Source of the DNA: Parietichytrium sp. I65-24A
Taxonomy: Eukaryota > Sar > Bigyra > Thraustochytrida > Thraustochytriidae
NCBI GenBank assembly: GCA_012862575.1
Contig: BLSF01000001.1
Location: forward strand, 1,226,002 to 1,290,001
Length of the DNA: 64,000 nt
Reading direction: 5' to 3'
The notes below the pieces were generated by a model, which was given only the letters and a program-made list of their open reading frames with translations, had not been told where the DNA came from and searched no databases. Below are positions 38,369 through 49,536 of the stretch, one piece after another; the stretch's first letter is position 1; each line of letters begins with the position of its first letter. Made by a program: the position numbers and the translations under genes.

Positions 38369-39322
38369 ATGGCGGACCGGTTCAACTCATTCGCAGCCTT
38401 GGACGAGGACGCGCCCAAGCACGCAGCGGCCGCCCCATCTGCGCCTGCGAAGGTGGCAGTGTCCGGTTCGGCAGTGTCCTCGAAGCCAAAGAACCAGCAG
38501 CGCGCGAGCGGCAAGCCCGTGCAGCCTCTGGAGCCGTCGGCAGTGGCGCCTGCGAAGGTGCGTCCTCCGCGCCGCGGGGACACGCACGCGCGCGGTGGCG
38601 ATGGCGCCGGGCGGCCGCGCGGGGGCAAGCGCGAGTTCGACCGGCGCTCGGGCACGGGCCGCGGGCGCGAGATGAAGAAGGACGGCGCCGGCGGGCACAA
38701 CTGGGGCAAGCCCGGCGACGAGCAGGCGGGCGAGCTGGCCGCGGCCAAGGAGGCGGCCACGGAGCTGAGCGCCGAGGAGCAGGAGGCGCTGGAGGCGGAG
38801 GCGGCCGCCGCGGCTGCTGCGCTGGCCGCCGAGGAGGAGGCCGCCGCGCGCGAGAAGACGCTGGAGGACTGGCAGCGCGAGCAGAAGAGCAAGAGGCAGG
38901 GCGAGCTGTTCGAGGAGGTGGAGCTGCGCAAGGGCTCCGAGGTGAAGGAGGGCGTGGCCTACAAGAAGAAGGACGCGGACGAGAACGAGAGCGAGTCCTT
39001 CATCCAGTTCGGCGCGGCGAAGAAGGACCGCAAGCGCAAGGAGAAGCAGGGCAAGCGCATGCTGGACGTCAACTTTAGCGTCAAGGACACCAGCGCTCCA
39101 CCGCAGTTCGAGGACCGCCGCGGCGGCTTCAGGGGCGGACGTGGAGGACGCGGAAGAGGGGGCCGCGGCGGCGCATCCGGACGCGGACGCGCGGAGGGCG
39201 GCGCACCGCAGGGAGAGCGCGGCGGCTTCAGGGGCGGACGCGGAGGACGCGGTGGACGCGGAGGCTCCAAGCTGGACACCATGGACACCAACGCGTTCCC
39301 TACGCTCGGCGCCGCCAAGTAA
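38369..39322 (+). CDS. Stm1/SERBP1/HABP4-family ribosome- and RNA-binding protein
   Basis: 317 residues from the MADRF start; the frame is open upstream to 38186 but through GA repeats. The N-terminal MADRFNSFAALDED is typical of Stm1/SERBP1. The family core is FDRRSGTGRGREMKKDGAGG followed by HNWG (about residues 90-113). An Ala/Glu-rich helix comes next (about 128-165), then SFIQFGAAKKDRKRK and LDVNFSVKD, and a C-terminal RGG region (about 250-298), where arginine methylation is usual. Proteins of this family sit in the mRNA channel and P site region of idle ribosomes and protect them during starvation. Third-position G/C is extremely high, as expected for a highly expressed gene. The long antisense frames here are shadows of this bias. 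Confidence 0.92.
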   Translation: MADRFNSFAALDEDAPKHAAAAPSAPAKVAVSGSAVSSKPKNQQRASGKPVQPLEPSAVAPAKVRPPRRGDTHARGGDGAGRPRGGKREFDRRSGTGRGREMKKDGAGGHNWGKPGDEQAGELAAAKEAATELSAEEQEALEAEAAAAAAALAAEEEAAAREKTLEDWQREQKSKRQGELFEEVELRKGSEVKEGVAYKKKDADENESESFIQFGAAKKDRKRKEKQGKRMLDVNFSVKDTSAPPQFEDRRGGFRGGRGGRGRGGRGGASGRGRAEGGAPQGERGGFRGGRGGRGGRGGSKLDTMDTNAFPTLGAAK

Positions 39323-40560
39323 GCGAATGAGCCGCCACTGGACTGGCGCGGCGGCGGGGCGGGGTGGTTTGAAGCGGTGTTTGGTCTGCTCTTTTTTTCT
39401 TTGCGCGGGAAGCAGGGTGGACGCTCGTGTGCGGTGGAGGAGAGAGCCGGGATGATTGAATGGAGGGAGGAATGAGAGATGTACGCACTCGAGACGAGCT
39501 ATAAACGAAGAATGATCATGTTGGGCCTTGCGCACGTTTGTTTTCTCTTTGCTGAGAAGAGGAGGGTGTGCCTGCTTGGGTATATCACTCGGTATATCGT
39601 CTGTGTGGTGGTGGTGGTGGTGGGGGGGTGGTGTATCTGCGTCGTGTGGTGTGCAGGGAGAGGAGATGCGGGAGGCTGCCTCGTGAGAGATTTGATGCCG
39701 ACAGGGAGAGAAGGGACGTTGCCCGCAGAGAGAGCACTTCCAAGGACGAAGATTTGGGGAGGGGGAAAAGGGCGGAGGGGCTCAGAATTTTGAACTGCGA
39801 GATGCTCTCGGGATGATCATTTTTTTGTGTCATCCCACTTTTTTTCTCGCTTTCACTTCTATTCTCTCTCTCTCTCTCTCTTTAGCCTTCTATCTTTTTC
39901 GTTCCTTGTTGCACTCTTTCTCGCTCAAGGCTCTTTTCAAATTGTCGTCATCATTCTTTCACCGCACCTCCATTATTTCTTTCTACTCTTTCAAAAGCTA
40001 TTCACGACGCACTTCACACTCTTCACGCACTGTCGAATACTCTTCTTGTCTCATCATCCTCCTCCTCCTCTCTATTCTTGGTCTTGCATTTCTCTTTTCT
40101 TCCACCTCTTTACCATCTCGGGCTTTTGCTCCTTCTTCCTGTCTGCATAAACATCCGCCGCCCGCATCTCCGCCTACTTCTTTTCACCTCGACTCGCCGC
40201 TGTCGCCTTCAGTCGCTCCTCTTATCAAAATCGCTTACACCCATGCATCTCGGGAGGTAGTGGGTTATCTTTTTATTCAACTCTTTCCCCTCTAAACTGT
40301 TGACGTTAGATTCCAGAAAGTGAAACAAAAAAAACGCCACGTACACTTATAATAATATAAAGCTATAAAAAAAAAAGGTACCTATTATGAACTCTTTGCC
40401 TCGATTTCCATGCAAGAAAGCAAGACGTTGCCGTCATCGTCGTCGTCGTTGTTGTTGTTGTTGTCGAGCTTCAGGTTCTGGAAAGCTCTGGCCTTGGTTT
40501 CCATGTAAACATTCGATGTCTTTCAGCAAAGCAAGTAAAGCGAGAGCTGTGGGCGGCCTG
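39323..40560. other. 3' flank and pyrimidine-rich intergenic region
   Basis: GT-rich (39600-39640) then C/T-rich sequence (39830-40200) with a (CT)n run at about 39863-39881. The C/T-rich part reads through as Ser/Leu/Phe-rich pseudo-protein in several frames, but no frame is convincing. Confidence 0.6.
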
Positions 40561-40955
40561 CATGGCACCCATTTTAGGACACAGAAACTCGTTCGCTCGG
40601 CAATGGCTAGCAGCATTGCATGCAAGAAAAAGGCGAAGAGAAAAAAGTCTAGGATGGAAAGAACAGCACATTTTTGGTTCACAGGGGTGGTTATACTTTC
40701 CTCTGAGGAAAGTGTTTTGTTTAGAGGCACGTTTTTCTGAAATTGGCGTTGGTACAGCAAGGATGGCATCCTTTTTGGGACGCAGAAACTCGTTCGCTCG
40801 GCAATGGGTAGCAGCATTGCATGCAAGAAAAACGCGAAGAGAAAAAAATTTAGAATGGAAAGAACAGCACATTTTTTATTCACAGGGGTGGTTATACTTT
40901 CCTCTGAGGAAAGTGTTTTGTTTAGAGACAAGGTTTTCCGAAATTGGCGTTGGTC
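40561..40955. repeat. Tandem duplication of a unit of about 200 bp with an internal palindrome
   Basis: Copy 1 (about 40561-40760) and copy 2 (about 40762-40955) are roughly 90% alike. Each contains ACTTTCCTCTGAGGAAAGT, a near-perfect palindrome that folds into a 7-8 bp hairpin, followed by a T-rich stretch. The spacing is 201 bp, so three frames stay open through both copies. No recognised protein; a pair of small RNA genes is an alternative. Confidence 0.85.
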
Positions 40956-41009
40956 AGGAGCAGGGACAGCAAGGACAGCAGGGTTTTGTAAATCTTATGT
41001 TCTGGTCGC

Positions 41010-42152
41010 TCAGTTGTTCTTGACCGCCTTGGAGGTCTCTGGGCTGAGATTGTAGTCCTTTGTCAGCTCCTCCATTGCCTTTTGGTACGCAGCAGCGGCC
41101 TCCATCTCATCGTCAAAGTACCCGATGTGAGCACGGATATTTTGCTTCTTTACCTGCACGACCCACTTTTTGGTGCGCTTGTACCAGCAGACGCCCTTGA
41201 ACCTGCTGGTGAGCGGTGACTTCTTGGTGCTCAGAGAAAAATCAGCAACGTCTTTAGCTTCGCCTGCCTTTGCCGCGAGCTTCGTTTTAATCGCTGCAGT
41301 GCGAACCGTTGTCACCTTTGGCTTGTCAGAGCTGGTCATCGCAGAGCCAAGCGAGTCCGAGCTAGGCACCTTGTCGAGAATGGACTTTTCCACGACACGA
41401 CGGCGCTTGTTAGCAGCGGTTGGCTTGCTGGTTTTGGCAGTGTCCATGGTGGCCCGGGCTTGGCTGAGTGGCCACTGAGTGGTATTTCTTGGGGAAATGC
41501 AAGCCTGTGGGTGGCCAGCTGTGGTTGGCGCCGGGCGCTTGCGCTTAAGCGAGGAGGCTGGCGCTTCCTGGGTGAGGGAGAAGGAGCTAATAGGGACGGT
41601 CATGTTCGATGGGAAGGAAGGGTAAGGGATGCGAAGGGAGTTTGGTGTCTGACCGTACTTGCTGAGGTTTCCGCGCTGCTGGCGCTTGGCCTTGTACTCA
41701 GAGTCATCCACGTCGTCGTAGCCCTGCTCCTCCACCTGCTGGGCCATCGAATCGTCAAACTCGGTGACGGTGTACTGTGGAAGCTTGTAAAAGCCGCGGG
41801 GGGTGCTGAAGCTGTCCATCTTGTAAAAGCTGTTTCCGGTCTTCTCGGTGCGGTCGTCGCACACGTAGTTGTCGAAGTCCGGGACCACCTCATCGTGCTG
41901 GAGGGACGGGTTCCCATGTGGAGCGCTGCCGAGCGGGCGCACGGGAGGGTAAGCAGTGGGATTGTGTGCGCCGCCAAAGTATGGGCGAGGACTCTCCAAA
42001 AGTCCGAGCCCCAGGAAAGGGCTGGCCATGCCGGCAGAGCCGAAGACGTCGAGGTCGTCCCAGTTGTCGCCGTTCGCGGCGCCGTATTGGTGAGGAACCC
42101 CGGCTGCTGCGCTCATGATTGGCTCAGTGCCGACAGTGTATCTCTGGAGCAT
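41010..42152 (-). CDS. Single AP2-domain DNA-binding protein
   Basis: 380 residues from the ATG at 42152 (368 from 42116). One AP2/ERF-type domain occupies about residues 316-368: SRFKGVCWYKRTKKWVVQV, RAHIGYFDDEMEAAAAYQKA. The YxG-like opening, the WVVQV strand and the final amphipathic helix are all present. The long N-terminal part is low-complexity and acidic/Ser/Pro-rich with no other domain, typical of an activation region, and contains several KR-rich patches that could be nuclear signals (LKRKRPAP, NKRRRVVEK). AP2 proteins in algae are transcription factors or derive from homing-endonuclease-type AP2 domains. Targets are unknown. The frame continues upstream to 42284 with a less likely start. 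Confidence 0.88.
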   Translation of the reverse strand: MLQRYTVGTEPIMSAAAGVPHQYGAANGDNWDDLDVFGSAGMASPFLGLGLLESPRPYFGGAHNPTAYPPVRPLGSAPHGNPSLQHDEVVPDFDNYVCDDRTEKTGNSFYKMDSFSTPRGFYKLPQYTVTEFDDSMAQQVEEQGYDDVDDSEYKAKRQQRGNLSKYGQTPNSLRIPYPSFPSNMTVPISSFSLTQEAPASSLKRKRPAPTTAGHPQACISPRNTTQWPLSQARATMDTAKTSKPTAANKRRRVVEKSILDKVPSSDSLGSAMTSSDKPKVTTVRTAAIKTKLAAKAGEAKDVADFSLSTKKSPLTSRFKGVCWYKRTKKWVVQVKKQNIRAHIGYFDDEMEAAAAYQKAMEELTKDYNLSPETSKAVKNN

Positions 42153-45100
42153 TCTGCGTTTGATCTTTGTTGGTTTGGGTTTTGGACGGGAAGCGAGTGA
42201 GTTAGAACACTTGTGTGGTGTCTTCAAACGGTGTGAAAACACAAAGGTGATTCGCTGTTTGCTGTTTGTGTTTGGTGATTGCAAAAGCAGAAAAATCTAT
42301 CTTGGCCTCCTCTCAGCTGATTGCGTCGCTGGTAAGTTGGCAGGAGTGCGAGTCGAGAATTTCAATCTGAGCCCCTTAGGTCCGTAAGGAATCTAGACCG
42401 GTTTTGCCTCTTCGCAAGCAGAAATGCGCGATGTGGTTGTGAATTCTCGGCAAGCAAGAAGCCTCCCTTTAGATCGCTTTAGATCGCTTTACGTCCTTTA
42501 GGAAACTCGCAACCTTCCGATAATCTTGAGCGCTTCGTCACAGGTCACGAAAAGGTAAGCACTGAGAGCTGAGATTCTCGACTGCAAAAGGCGAACCAGA
42601 CAGAGGAAGATCAGAACTCAGAACTCTGCACTATGCAAACCAGGGGTGGGTTTCGCCTAGGTCGCCTGGGCCCTTCTACTGGTTGCTGGGTGCTGAGCCG
42701 TGAATGGCGTGTCTAGCGGTCCCTAGCGCGCTGCTATTGCTCGCGGGAGGTTGGTTTTGCACGTGCGACGAGGATTGGCTTTGATTAGCAACGCTGGCTT
42801 GCAACTCTTGGCAACCAAAGCTCGGGTGTGCGTTCGTATGGAGCGGATATTGCTCGCAAAGGCCGACCGTATTCGGGTATTGCGGGATATTCGCTGGTTT
42901 GTTTGGCTTTGCAGGCGTGGCTCGAGTCGCTGCTGTTTGTTGTTGTCGGGTTTGGGATCTGCCGACTCGAAAGATGGCGTTGAGGAAAAACGACTCTCCT
43001 TGCTCGCCTGTGCGCTGCTGAGTGTGCAGCCTCGATGTCGATGTGGTTTATGTTTATGGAGTTATTGGTCTTCGTCCGTGAGTGAGAATCGCGTTGAGAT
43101 CCTTTGATCTTTAAGTTTGATGATGAGTTTTAATTGATCGACTTTGTGAGAGGCAAAGAATAGAAAATATTGAAAAAAGATTTCACGGGTCGACGTGTGT
43201 CAACCTATCGAGTTGTGTGTTGCTGTAAGGCTGCTCAGGCTCTGCTCGCGAGAGAGAGAGAGAGAGACAGGATAGACGGGAAAATAGTAGTTGCGTCAGT
43301 GTCCCTCTCCAGGGGTACTAGAGGAGTTGGCTCGGAAAATGCGCGAAATGGAAATATTGCGCAACAAGTTGTGCCACGCTCATCTCCATGAACGCGCGTA
43401 CAAAAATTGAGCAAGTCGGCGCGCACACGCACACACGCGATTTCCACATCTTGCAACTCTTGCGAGCGTTGATACACCGGGTGGTAGCCAAAAGCCAAAA
43501 ATGCACTGCTCAAGGAAGTCGCCCATTCCAAGCTACGTCTTCCATAAGTTGGCGAAGAGGATCTTGCGCGAACGATCGATTAGGAAGAATACGCAACGAG
43601 CTATTGCTCTTTTTGGCACAAGTTTACAGCGTGCCGGATACTGAACCCCACTCTCCTCCTCACCATGCGCATCCGGCGAACATCGATGCTAACAGGACCA
43701 TCGCGAGGCTCCGCCAAGTTAGGGTCCGAGGATAACCCGCTAATGATCCGACAATTGAAAAATGACAAATGGCACACTCCCCCTCTCCTCCAAAACAATT
43801 TATTTTATTTAAAGATTCAACAATCAATAATGGCGCTCATGCTGCACAAGAGCAAAGTCGAGGCTGATTAGCGGCATGCACTGAAATTAGAAATGAGAGA
43901 GAGAGAGAGAGAGACCGGAAAGCTATGGTGTGATGATGCAGAAACAAAAAAAGTTCTTTTCGCAAGCACGCAAGAGACCGTGGCACATGCACCAAATTGG
44001 GCAGCGATTAGCCAAGAGTCTGGGCCGCCTCTAGAGGCTAGAGGAGAAGCGAGCTGCGCTTCTTGCATAGCACAGCGCATACGAGGTCACTCTCGGAGAA
44101 CGGGCCAACACATAGTGGCCACATTGGTCGCATTAATGATTCCCGCTGAGGTGTGGCCCTCTTTGGCACTCAAAATTCGTCAACCCGCTCCCAAGGAGTG
44201 CCGCTCATCAACACCGAACAAGCTCAGTCAGTTCCCCCTGACGAGGCCAAGTCGCAAGCCCAATTTATACCCAAGTCCCTCATTTCTCGGCCAGGATCCA
44301 CTCGCACAGCACTTGCTTTTTTTGCGAATAGCACTTGCTCTTCCTCTTCTCCCCTCTTCCTTCTTCCTTCCTTTGACCGATTTTTATTGAGGAGTCGAAC
44401 ACACCTTTTGCCCAATTTTAGTGAAAAATGAAAACCACAAGTCCCAGACTTAGCCTTTTATGGAAGCAACTGTTAACGCATGGTCCCAAAGCTTGCAGTA
44501 AGCTCACTCTCTCGCTCGTACGGACTGCTAACGCGGCGAGTAGCTGCGGTCTAGTCTCTGCCTCGCAGTGCGAACCTCCATCTCTCCCTCGCTCTCTCTC
44601 AGCGCTTCATCTGGCCTATCTGGCCCACGTTGGAAATAAGCGCGCGAGATTTAGCTCCTCGCGACCCTTATCAAAGCGCCTGGCAGGACGCTAGCCTCGG
44701 CACAATGCCCGTCCAAATTGTCCAAATAGCGCCGTTGTCATCCGTTATGTATCGCTCTTTTACCATAGCAATAGATAGTACAACGTAGCACATGGCAGCA
44801 CACACCCCTTGGAAATGGGATTGACTAGCGCTGCGTAGAAAAGCATAGTAGAAATGAGTGTACCACTGTAAGGTCGAGAGAGAGAGAGAAAAGAAAAGAA
44901 AAAGCAAAACTTTAGAATTTAGAACTTCAAATTTAATAATATCGAAGCGAGTCATTGACTCGCGGGACTTTTTGGTGCAGGCGCCTAGTGGTGCTGGGCT
45001 CGTTAGAGGTGGGCCTCCTTGTGTGTTATAGTTTGTCACTTGGCCACTTCTAGCACCAAGTTCCGAATGAGCGAAAAACCAAGCGCGGGTCAACTTTTGA

Positions 45101-46559
45101 GCCATTCGCCGTAGTTGCTAGCTAGCTAGCGCTACACCTGCATGAGACTGGGAGCTTGTTAGGCAGCTGGAGGAGTGCCTCGATTTGCTTGCGAAAAAGG
45201 GAATGTCAATAGCAAAATGGCAGTAACTTTTGGGGGAACAGTTTTTAATGAGTTAAAATATATTCAAATGGTGTGACACGAGCAAGGCGCGGAGGCTTTG
45301 TCGCGCACACAAACCAAGGCTTGGCTTTGATTGTGCTGCAATGTGTTTACACCGATTTCCAATTCGCCTCGAAATCGGCTGGCGCGACGATGCGGTTCGT
45401 TGTTCGCGGTAGCTGCCGCTATGGAAGACCTAGCGCGTCTCGAGCATGCCAAAAGGCCACGGGATCAAATTGCAAAATTAACTTTTTCGCCAAAATAAAG
45501 GAGTTGCAAGGTGGTGCGCCAAGTGGCGAGAATGGTTTGAATGAATTGACATTCGTTGCGCTTTTTTGCAAGTCCAAAATGCCGCAATTATAATTGAATA
45601 AATCGAGGTGGATGAAATTGCTTTCGACGATTGCACATTTGTGGGCAGGATGGAATGCGAGCCAGGGGCTTCAGACAAGTGGCGAGATGGATGGAAGCTT
45701 TGAGTTTCAATAAGATATTGCTCGCGCGCAAGGCTTCACTATTTTCTTTTGGCTCGCAGTAGCCTCAAGAAAAGGGCCAGCGAGGTGGTGGAACAACTGC
45801 CCTGCACGTCTCCCTAGCGAGCTTTACCATTGGCAGATCGGTCTGACAGTGTCATCTCATGTCCGGACCACCGTCTCTTTCGCTGGCTTCTATGCACTTG
45901 TTAAAGAGGGCGAGGGAGGTGAAGGGAGAGAGAAAGAGAGAGAGAGAGAGAGAAAAAGACCCGCAAAACCTGTCTCTGCTATCTCTGCTAGGCATTCGTA
46001 CGTGCGCGCGCCTACACGCAGGCTTTGTCCGTCCGGGATATTGTGGGGTGAAGAATAGGAATTGAAAAAGTTACAACCGACAATTGGTTTCGGTTGCGTG
46101 GAACCAAAACCAATGCAATGCCCTGCGCCAGCGAATTTGATGCGTGCGCATCATCCGAGTCCACATTGCTGCAAACGGTCAGATTCGTGTTCGAGTACGA
46201 ACAGTCACATGTCAGCGCAGGTATGCAAAGTACTACTGTATGTACCTACTAGTAGTCAACCAGGATAAGTTTAGTGTCATTCTGACCTGGATCAGCTTGA
46301 GATTCTTCCCTGTTTGACATGCGAGTCTCGGCTTGCACATCTCTCGGACACATCAGTCTTACTCATAGCTTTGACTTGCTTCGAAATGGTTTGCAGAATA
46401 GACTCAAATCTAACGAATCGAGGCCAATGCGTGGTCTCGAAAAAGGGTTGAATTTGCAGTCTCAACATGACTTTTGTTTACTTTCTTGATTTTATTTTCA
46501 AGGTACAAGTTCCTCTCCCTGCCCCCTTCCCCTCCGCGCCCGTCCAAACCACTTTGCAA
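42153..46559. other. Gene-poor region of 4.4 kb
   Basis: No supported gene. It contains four (GA)n tracts (about 43249-43267, 43896-43914, 44876-44889 and 45925-45953) and several frames of 60-165 codons that look accidental. A reading near 44150-44290 (FGTQNSSTRSQGVPLINTE) might be a retroelement scrap, without proof. Confidence 0.55.
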
Positions 46560-47650
46560 GGTTTGAATAAAATTCATCGAGGGATGCGGAGGTTTAGACC
46601 TCATGTCTCAGTCTCATCTGGCGTTCGAGACTTGGAGTCAGAACCAATGGGCGATATCTGTCATTTGCACTTTGAAAAGTATGACGCAGTTTTGGCAGTT
46701 GCTACCACACAGATGGAACAAGCACGTGGAAACCGCGAAATTCATGAAGGGGCTCTATACCTTCTTCAACAACGTCTTGGGGGGAATAAATTGACCTAGT
46801 TAATGTGGACTTGCGTGATTTGAAACCGTTAAACGACACGCATGCCATTTGCGCTGCTTGGGGCGAGTTTGGCGAAAGTGACGTTCGCGGCGGTTCACGA
46901 AACGGTTCCAAATGTCACTCCGACGCGTGCGTAGCACGCGGCCTCAACTCCGCCAATACCTATTCACCAATTTTGGGCGTACTTGCATTCTGAACAGATA
47001 GAGAAGTTGTATCTTGATCACGTCGCCCGCAACTGCGTTGGCCGCTGGCAAAAAACAAGGTGAAAAACTCGTTGTCGAACCGCGGCGGCACAAGTCTGCG
47101 ACGAAGACTATGCTGAATTGTAAGAGTGCCTTGGTCGTCATTTCTTGGTTACCAAGCGTTCGCCGAGTTCTTGTGTCGTAGACAAATGGCCACTCGTGGC
47201 CGATTCGCGCGATCGGGAATCTTGCCGAACTCATCCCCAACCTTGAACTCGATCTTCTCGATTCTGTCTACTTTCATTTCCTGAGTTCACCTTGGTCTCG
47301 TCCTGACTTGCGTTGCTGTTTCTCTTGCCGGCCTTCTTGCGTGTGCTGGCCGTGCTAGCCAGGACATCGTCCTTCATCACGCGCATCATCGGTGGCCCGA
47401 AATATGACAGAAGACAACTGGTCGTTCACATTGCCAAGTTTCCGCCTCCGATGGATCCTCGTCTTCTTCGTGTGAGTCAGACAAGCGATGAATGCATTGT
47501 CGCTACGTGCTAGACACCGCAACTTGCACCGACGAAGCACCTGGCGAGTTCTTTGTGTACTCCAACTACAGTCGCACGGCGCCGCTATCCACCTTTGCTC
47601 TTGTCAGGAAAAATGAAATCTGAGCGCCAACGTTGTGACCGACTTTGAGG
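46560..47650 (+). mobile_element. Probable decayed Ty1/copia-like gag-protease remnant
   Basis: Broken + strand frames follow the order expected of a copia gag-pro region. These are a helical block (DICHLHFEKYDAVLAVATTQMEQ), an AWGEFGESD block at about 46856, a Ser-rich stretch with GRASQD...HHRWPE where a zinc knuckle would lie (about 47345-47400), and RYVLDTATCTDEAPGEFFVYSN at about 47503-47565. The last resembles the copia protease start, where DTG/DSG is followed by a T-x-H pattern. Many stops and frameshifts separate the pieces, and the Gly of the protease triad is Ala. No LTRs found. The identification is tentative. Confidence 0.3.
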
Positions 47651-47919
47651 GAATATCGGTGAGAAATTTCTTCTCGACATTTGACGTTTCCGGAGCTTGG
47701 AGAACCAAATGAGGCGACTGCCATTGGTTGCCCATCGAGGTGAGCATAGGAATGGAGGACCTAAGCGGCTCGAAATCCTCGAAAATTTTTACCGGTTCTA
47801 GTACCCACTTTGAGAGATATTATTCGGTGACGCGGTTTTCTCCCTTTGCACTTGGATGGCGAAAATAGGTGCAGCCAAAGAAAGGGTGTTCAACTAAGCA
47901 GTTAAAAAATTCTAAATAC

Positions 47920-49536
47920 TTATCTTTGTTGTTTACGCTTTTGCACGCAGACATAAACAAGAACAAAGGCGAGAAAAACGCCTAGCAGGCTCCCGCCAAC
48001 TGCAAGGCCAGTTTTCAATTCAAGGTTTTCTCCGGATGGTGCTGACGACGTATTGGGAAGGGTCGGGGTAGCTGTCGGGCTAGAGGTGGAGGAGGTGGTG
48101 TCGTGTGAAGGCTGTGAAGTTGGGGCCAGCGAATCTTGCGAGGCACCTCTCTTCAGTGCTACGAATGCAACGGCGTTGTTGAAGATCTTGCTCACCCCGC
48201 CGCCGGAAGAGAAGTCGATTGCGGAAGAGTTCCCGCCCTCCCATTTCGAGCCCCAGGTCAAAATCGTACCATCGCGTTTCAACGCAGCATACGCAGAATT
48301 GGTGCTGTACACAAGATGAACCCCACCGTTGGAACTAAAATTTAAAGGTGGAGTAACATCGCCAGTGCTCTCCCAAACCGCCAATGAACCGTCGAGCTTG
48401 CTAGCTAGGATTGATTTGGGAGTGGAGCTGATGGAGGCCACAAATCTCAACTCCGCCTCGCCAATGGAAATTGAACCCCACGCCACCACCGAGCCGTCAT
48501 TGCGTAGTGCAGCGATTGCTGTATCTGTTGCGACAAGGAACCGAGCTCGTTTGTCCTGAGCAAAGTCTATGTGCGAGCTATTCCCGCCCTTATCAAGCCT
48601 ACCCCAGGACACGACAGAACCGTCGCTCTTTCTGGCCGAGAAGGCACTTCGAGACGCAACGACTTGCTCAACCTGGGAAGATAGCTCGGCTTGCACAGAG
48701 GCGGAGTTGCCGCCAAAGTAGAGGTCTCCCCATGTGACTACGCTCTGGTCCGACAGGTAAGCTGCGAACCCTCTTTCGGTGACGATGATATCCATGGCTC
48801 CGCCCCGCTCAGTAATGCGACCTTCCGGAAGGGGGTAGTCATTATGCTCTTCTCCCCACATTTGCACGGACCCGTCCAGCATGATGGCAACGAACGTCCC
48901 CGCGTCGTTGGAGAAGACCTTGCTAACGCCACCCCCTGCCTTCTCATTCACCGTTGTAGAATCCCCGCCTTCGTAGAGGTTTCCCCACGCAACAACAGAC
49001 CTATCAACCGTGAGGCCCGCAAACGCCTTTTCATTGGAGAAGAGCTGCACGATTCCGCCGCCAGACGAAAAGTCAACTGTGGAAATGTCTGAGGATGGGT
49101 CTACTCCACCCCACTCCACCACTGTTCCGTCGCGAAGGAGGGCGGCGAATGCATGCCTGGTGGCCACGATACTGGTGGCTCCTTTTTCCAGAAGAGGGGC
49201 CACGCTGGTGCTGTTGCCGCCCGAGTTCGCATCCCCCCATGTCAGAACGCGACCCTCCAAAGTAAGAAGAGCGAAGGCAGACCGTGTGGCTATAATCTTG
49301 TCGACCTTGATCCTCTCGTCAATGTCATCCTCCTGCAGAGTCACTGTGGTGTCAGGATCGACGGGTTCTCCGGTGCACTGCCCGCCAGAGTACCGATCTC
49401 CCCAAGTGACAAGCACACTGTCAAACCTATGCGCCAACTCTCTGGATCCGCGTAGCTGCTGCGGTCTCGCCAGTGTCACTCCTGTGCTCGCGCTGCACTG
49501 CCAAGCCAGCAAAGCCAACGTGAACCTCCGCCACAT
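47920..49536 (-). CDS. Single-pass surface protein with RCC1-like beta-propeller repeats
   Basis: 538 residues from the ATG at 49536, which opens a signal peptide (WRRFTLALLAWQCSASTG); the frame extends to 49623 without a better start. About nine repeats of the pattern FAAL..DGSVVTWG..GGNS......GGGV..I follow, the RCC1-like propeller repeat common in algae and bacteria. A Thr/Ser/Pro-rich stalk follows (SLAPTSQPSHDTTSSTS...), then one hydrophobic span (VGGSLLGVFLAFVLVYVCV) and a short basic tail (QKRKQQR). This is a type I membrane layout: propeller outside, seven-residue tail inside. Inferred role: cell-surface adhesion or recognition; a signalling role would need a partner, as the tail is too short for a kinase. 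Confidence 0.82.
   Translation of the reverse strand: MWRRFTLALLAWQCSASTGVTLARPQQLRGSRELAHRFDSVLVTWGDRYSGGQCTGEPVDPDTTVTLQEDDIDERIKVDKIIATRSAFALLTLEGRVLTWGDANSGGNSTSVAPLLEKGATSIVATRHAFAALLRDGTVVEWGGVDPSSDISTVDFSSGGGIVQLFSNEKAFAGLTVDRSVVAWGNLYEGGDSTTVNEKAGGGVSKVFSNDAGTFVAIMLDGSVQMWGEEHNDYPLPEGRITERGGAMDIIVTERGFAAYLSDQSVVTWGDLYFGGNSASVQAELSSQVEQVVASRSAFSARKSDGSVVSWGRLDKGGNSSHIDFAQDKRARFLVATDTAIAALRNDGSVVAWGSISIGEAELRFVASISSTPKSILASKLDGSLAVWESTGDVTPPLNFSSNGGVHLVYSTNSAYAALKRDGTILTWGSKWEGGNSSAIDFSSGGGVSKIFNNAVAFVALKRGASQDSLAPTSQPSHDTTSSTSSPTATPTLPNTSSAPSGENLELKTGLAVGGSLLGVFLAFVLVYVCVQKRKQQR

Noticed and set aside
38020-39535. Long antisense frames (303 and 382 codons) opposite the Stm1-like gene
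   Set aside because: They are Ala/Arg/Leu low-complexity shadows caused by very high third-position G/C in the true gene.
40434-41023. Protein genes in the three overlapping frames across the 200-bp duplication
   Set aside because: Openness is explained by a duplicated unit of 201 bp; no motif and no codon bias favour one frame.
42585-42640. U6-snRNA-like ACAGAGGAAGATCAG
   Set aside because: Only a short chance match to the ACAGAGA region; no 5' stem, ISL or T-run.
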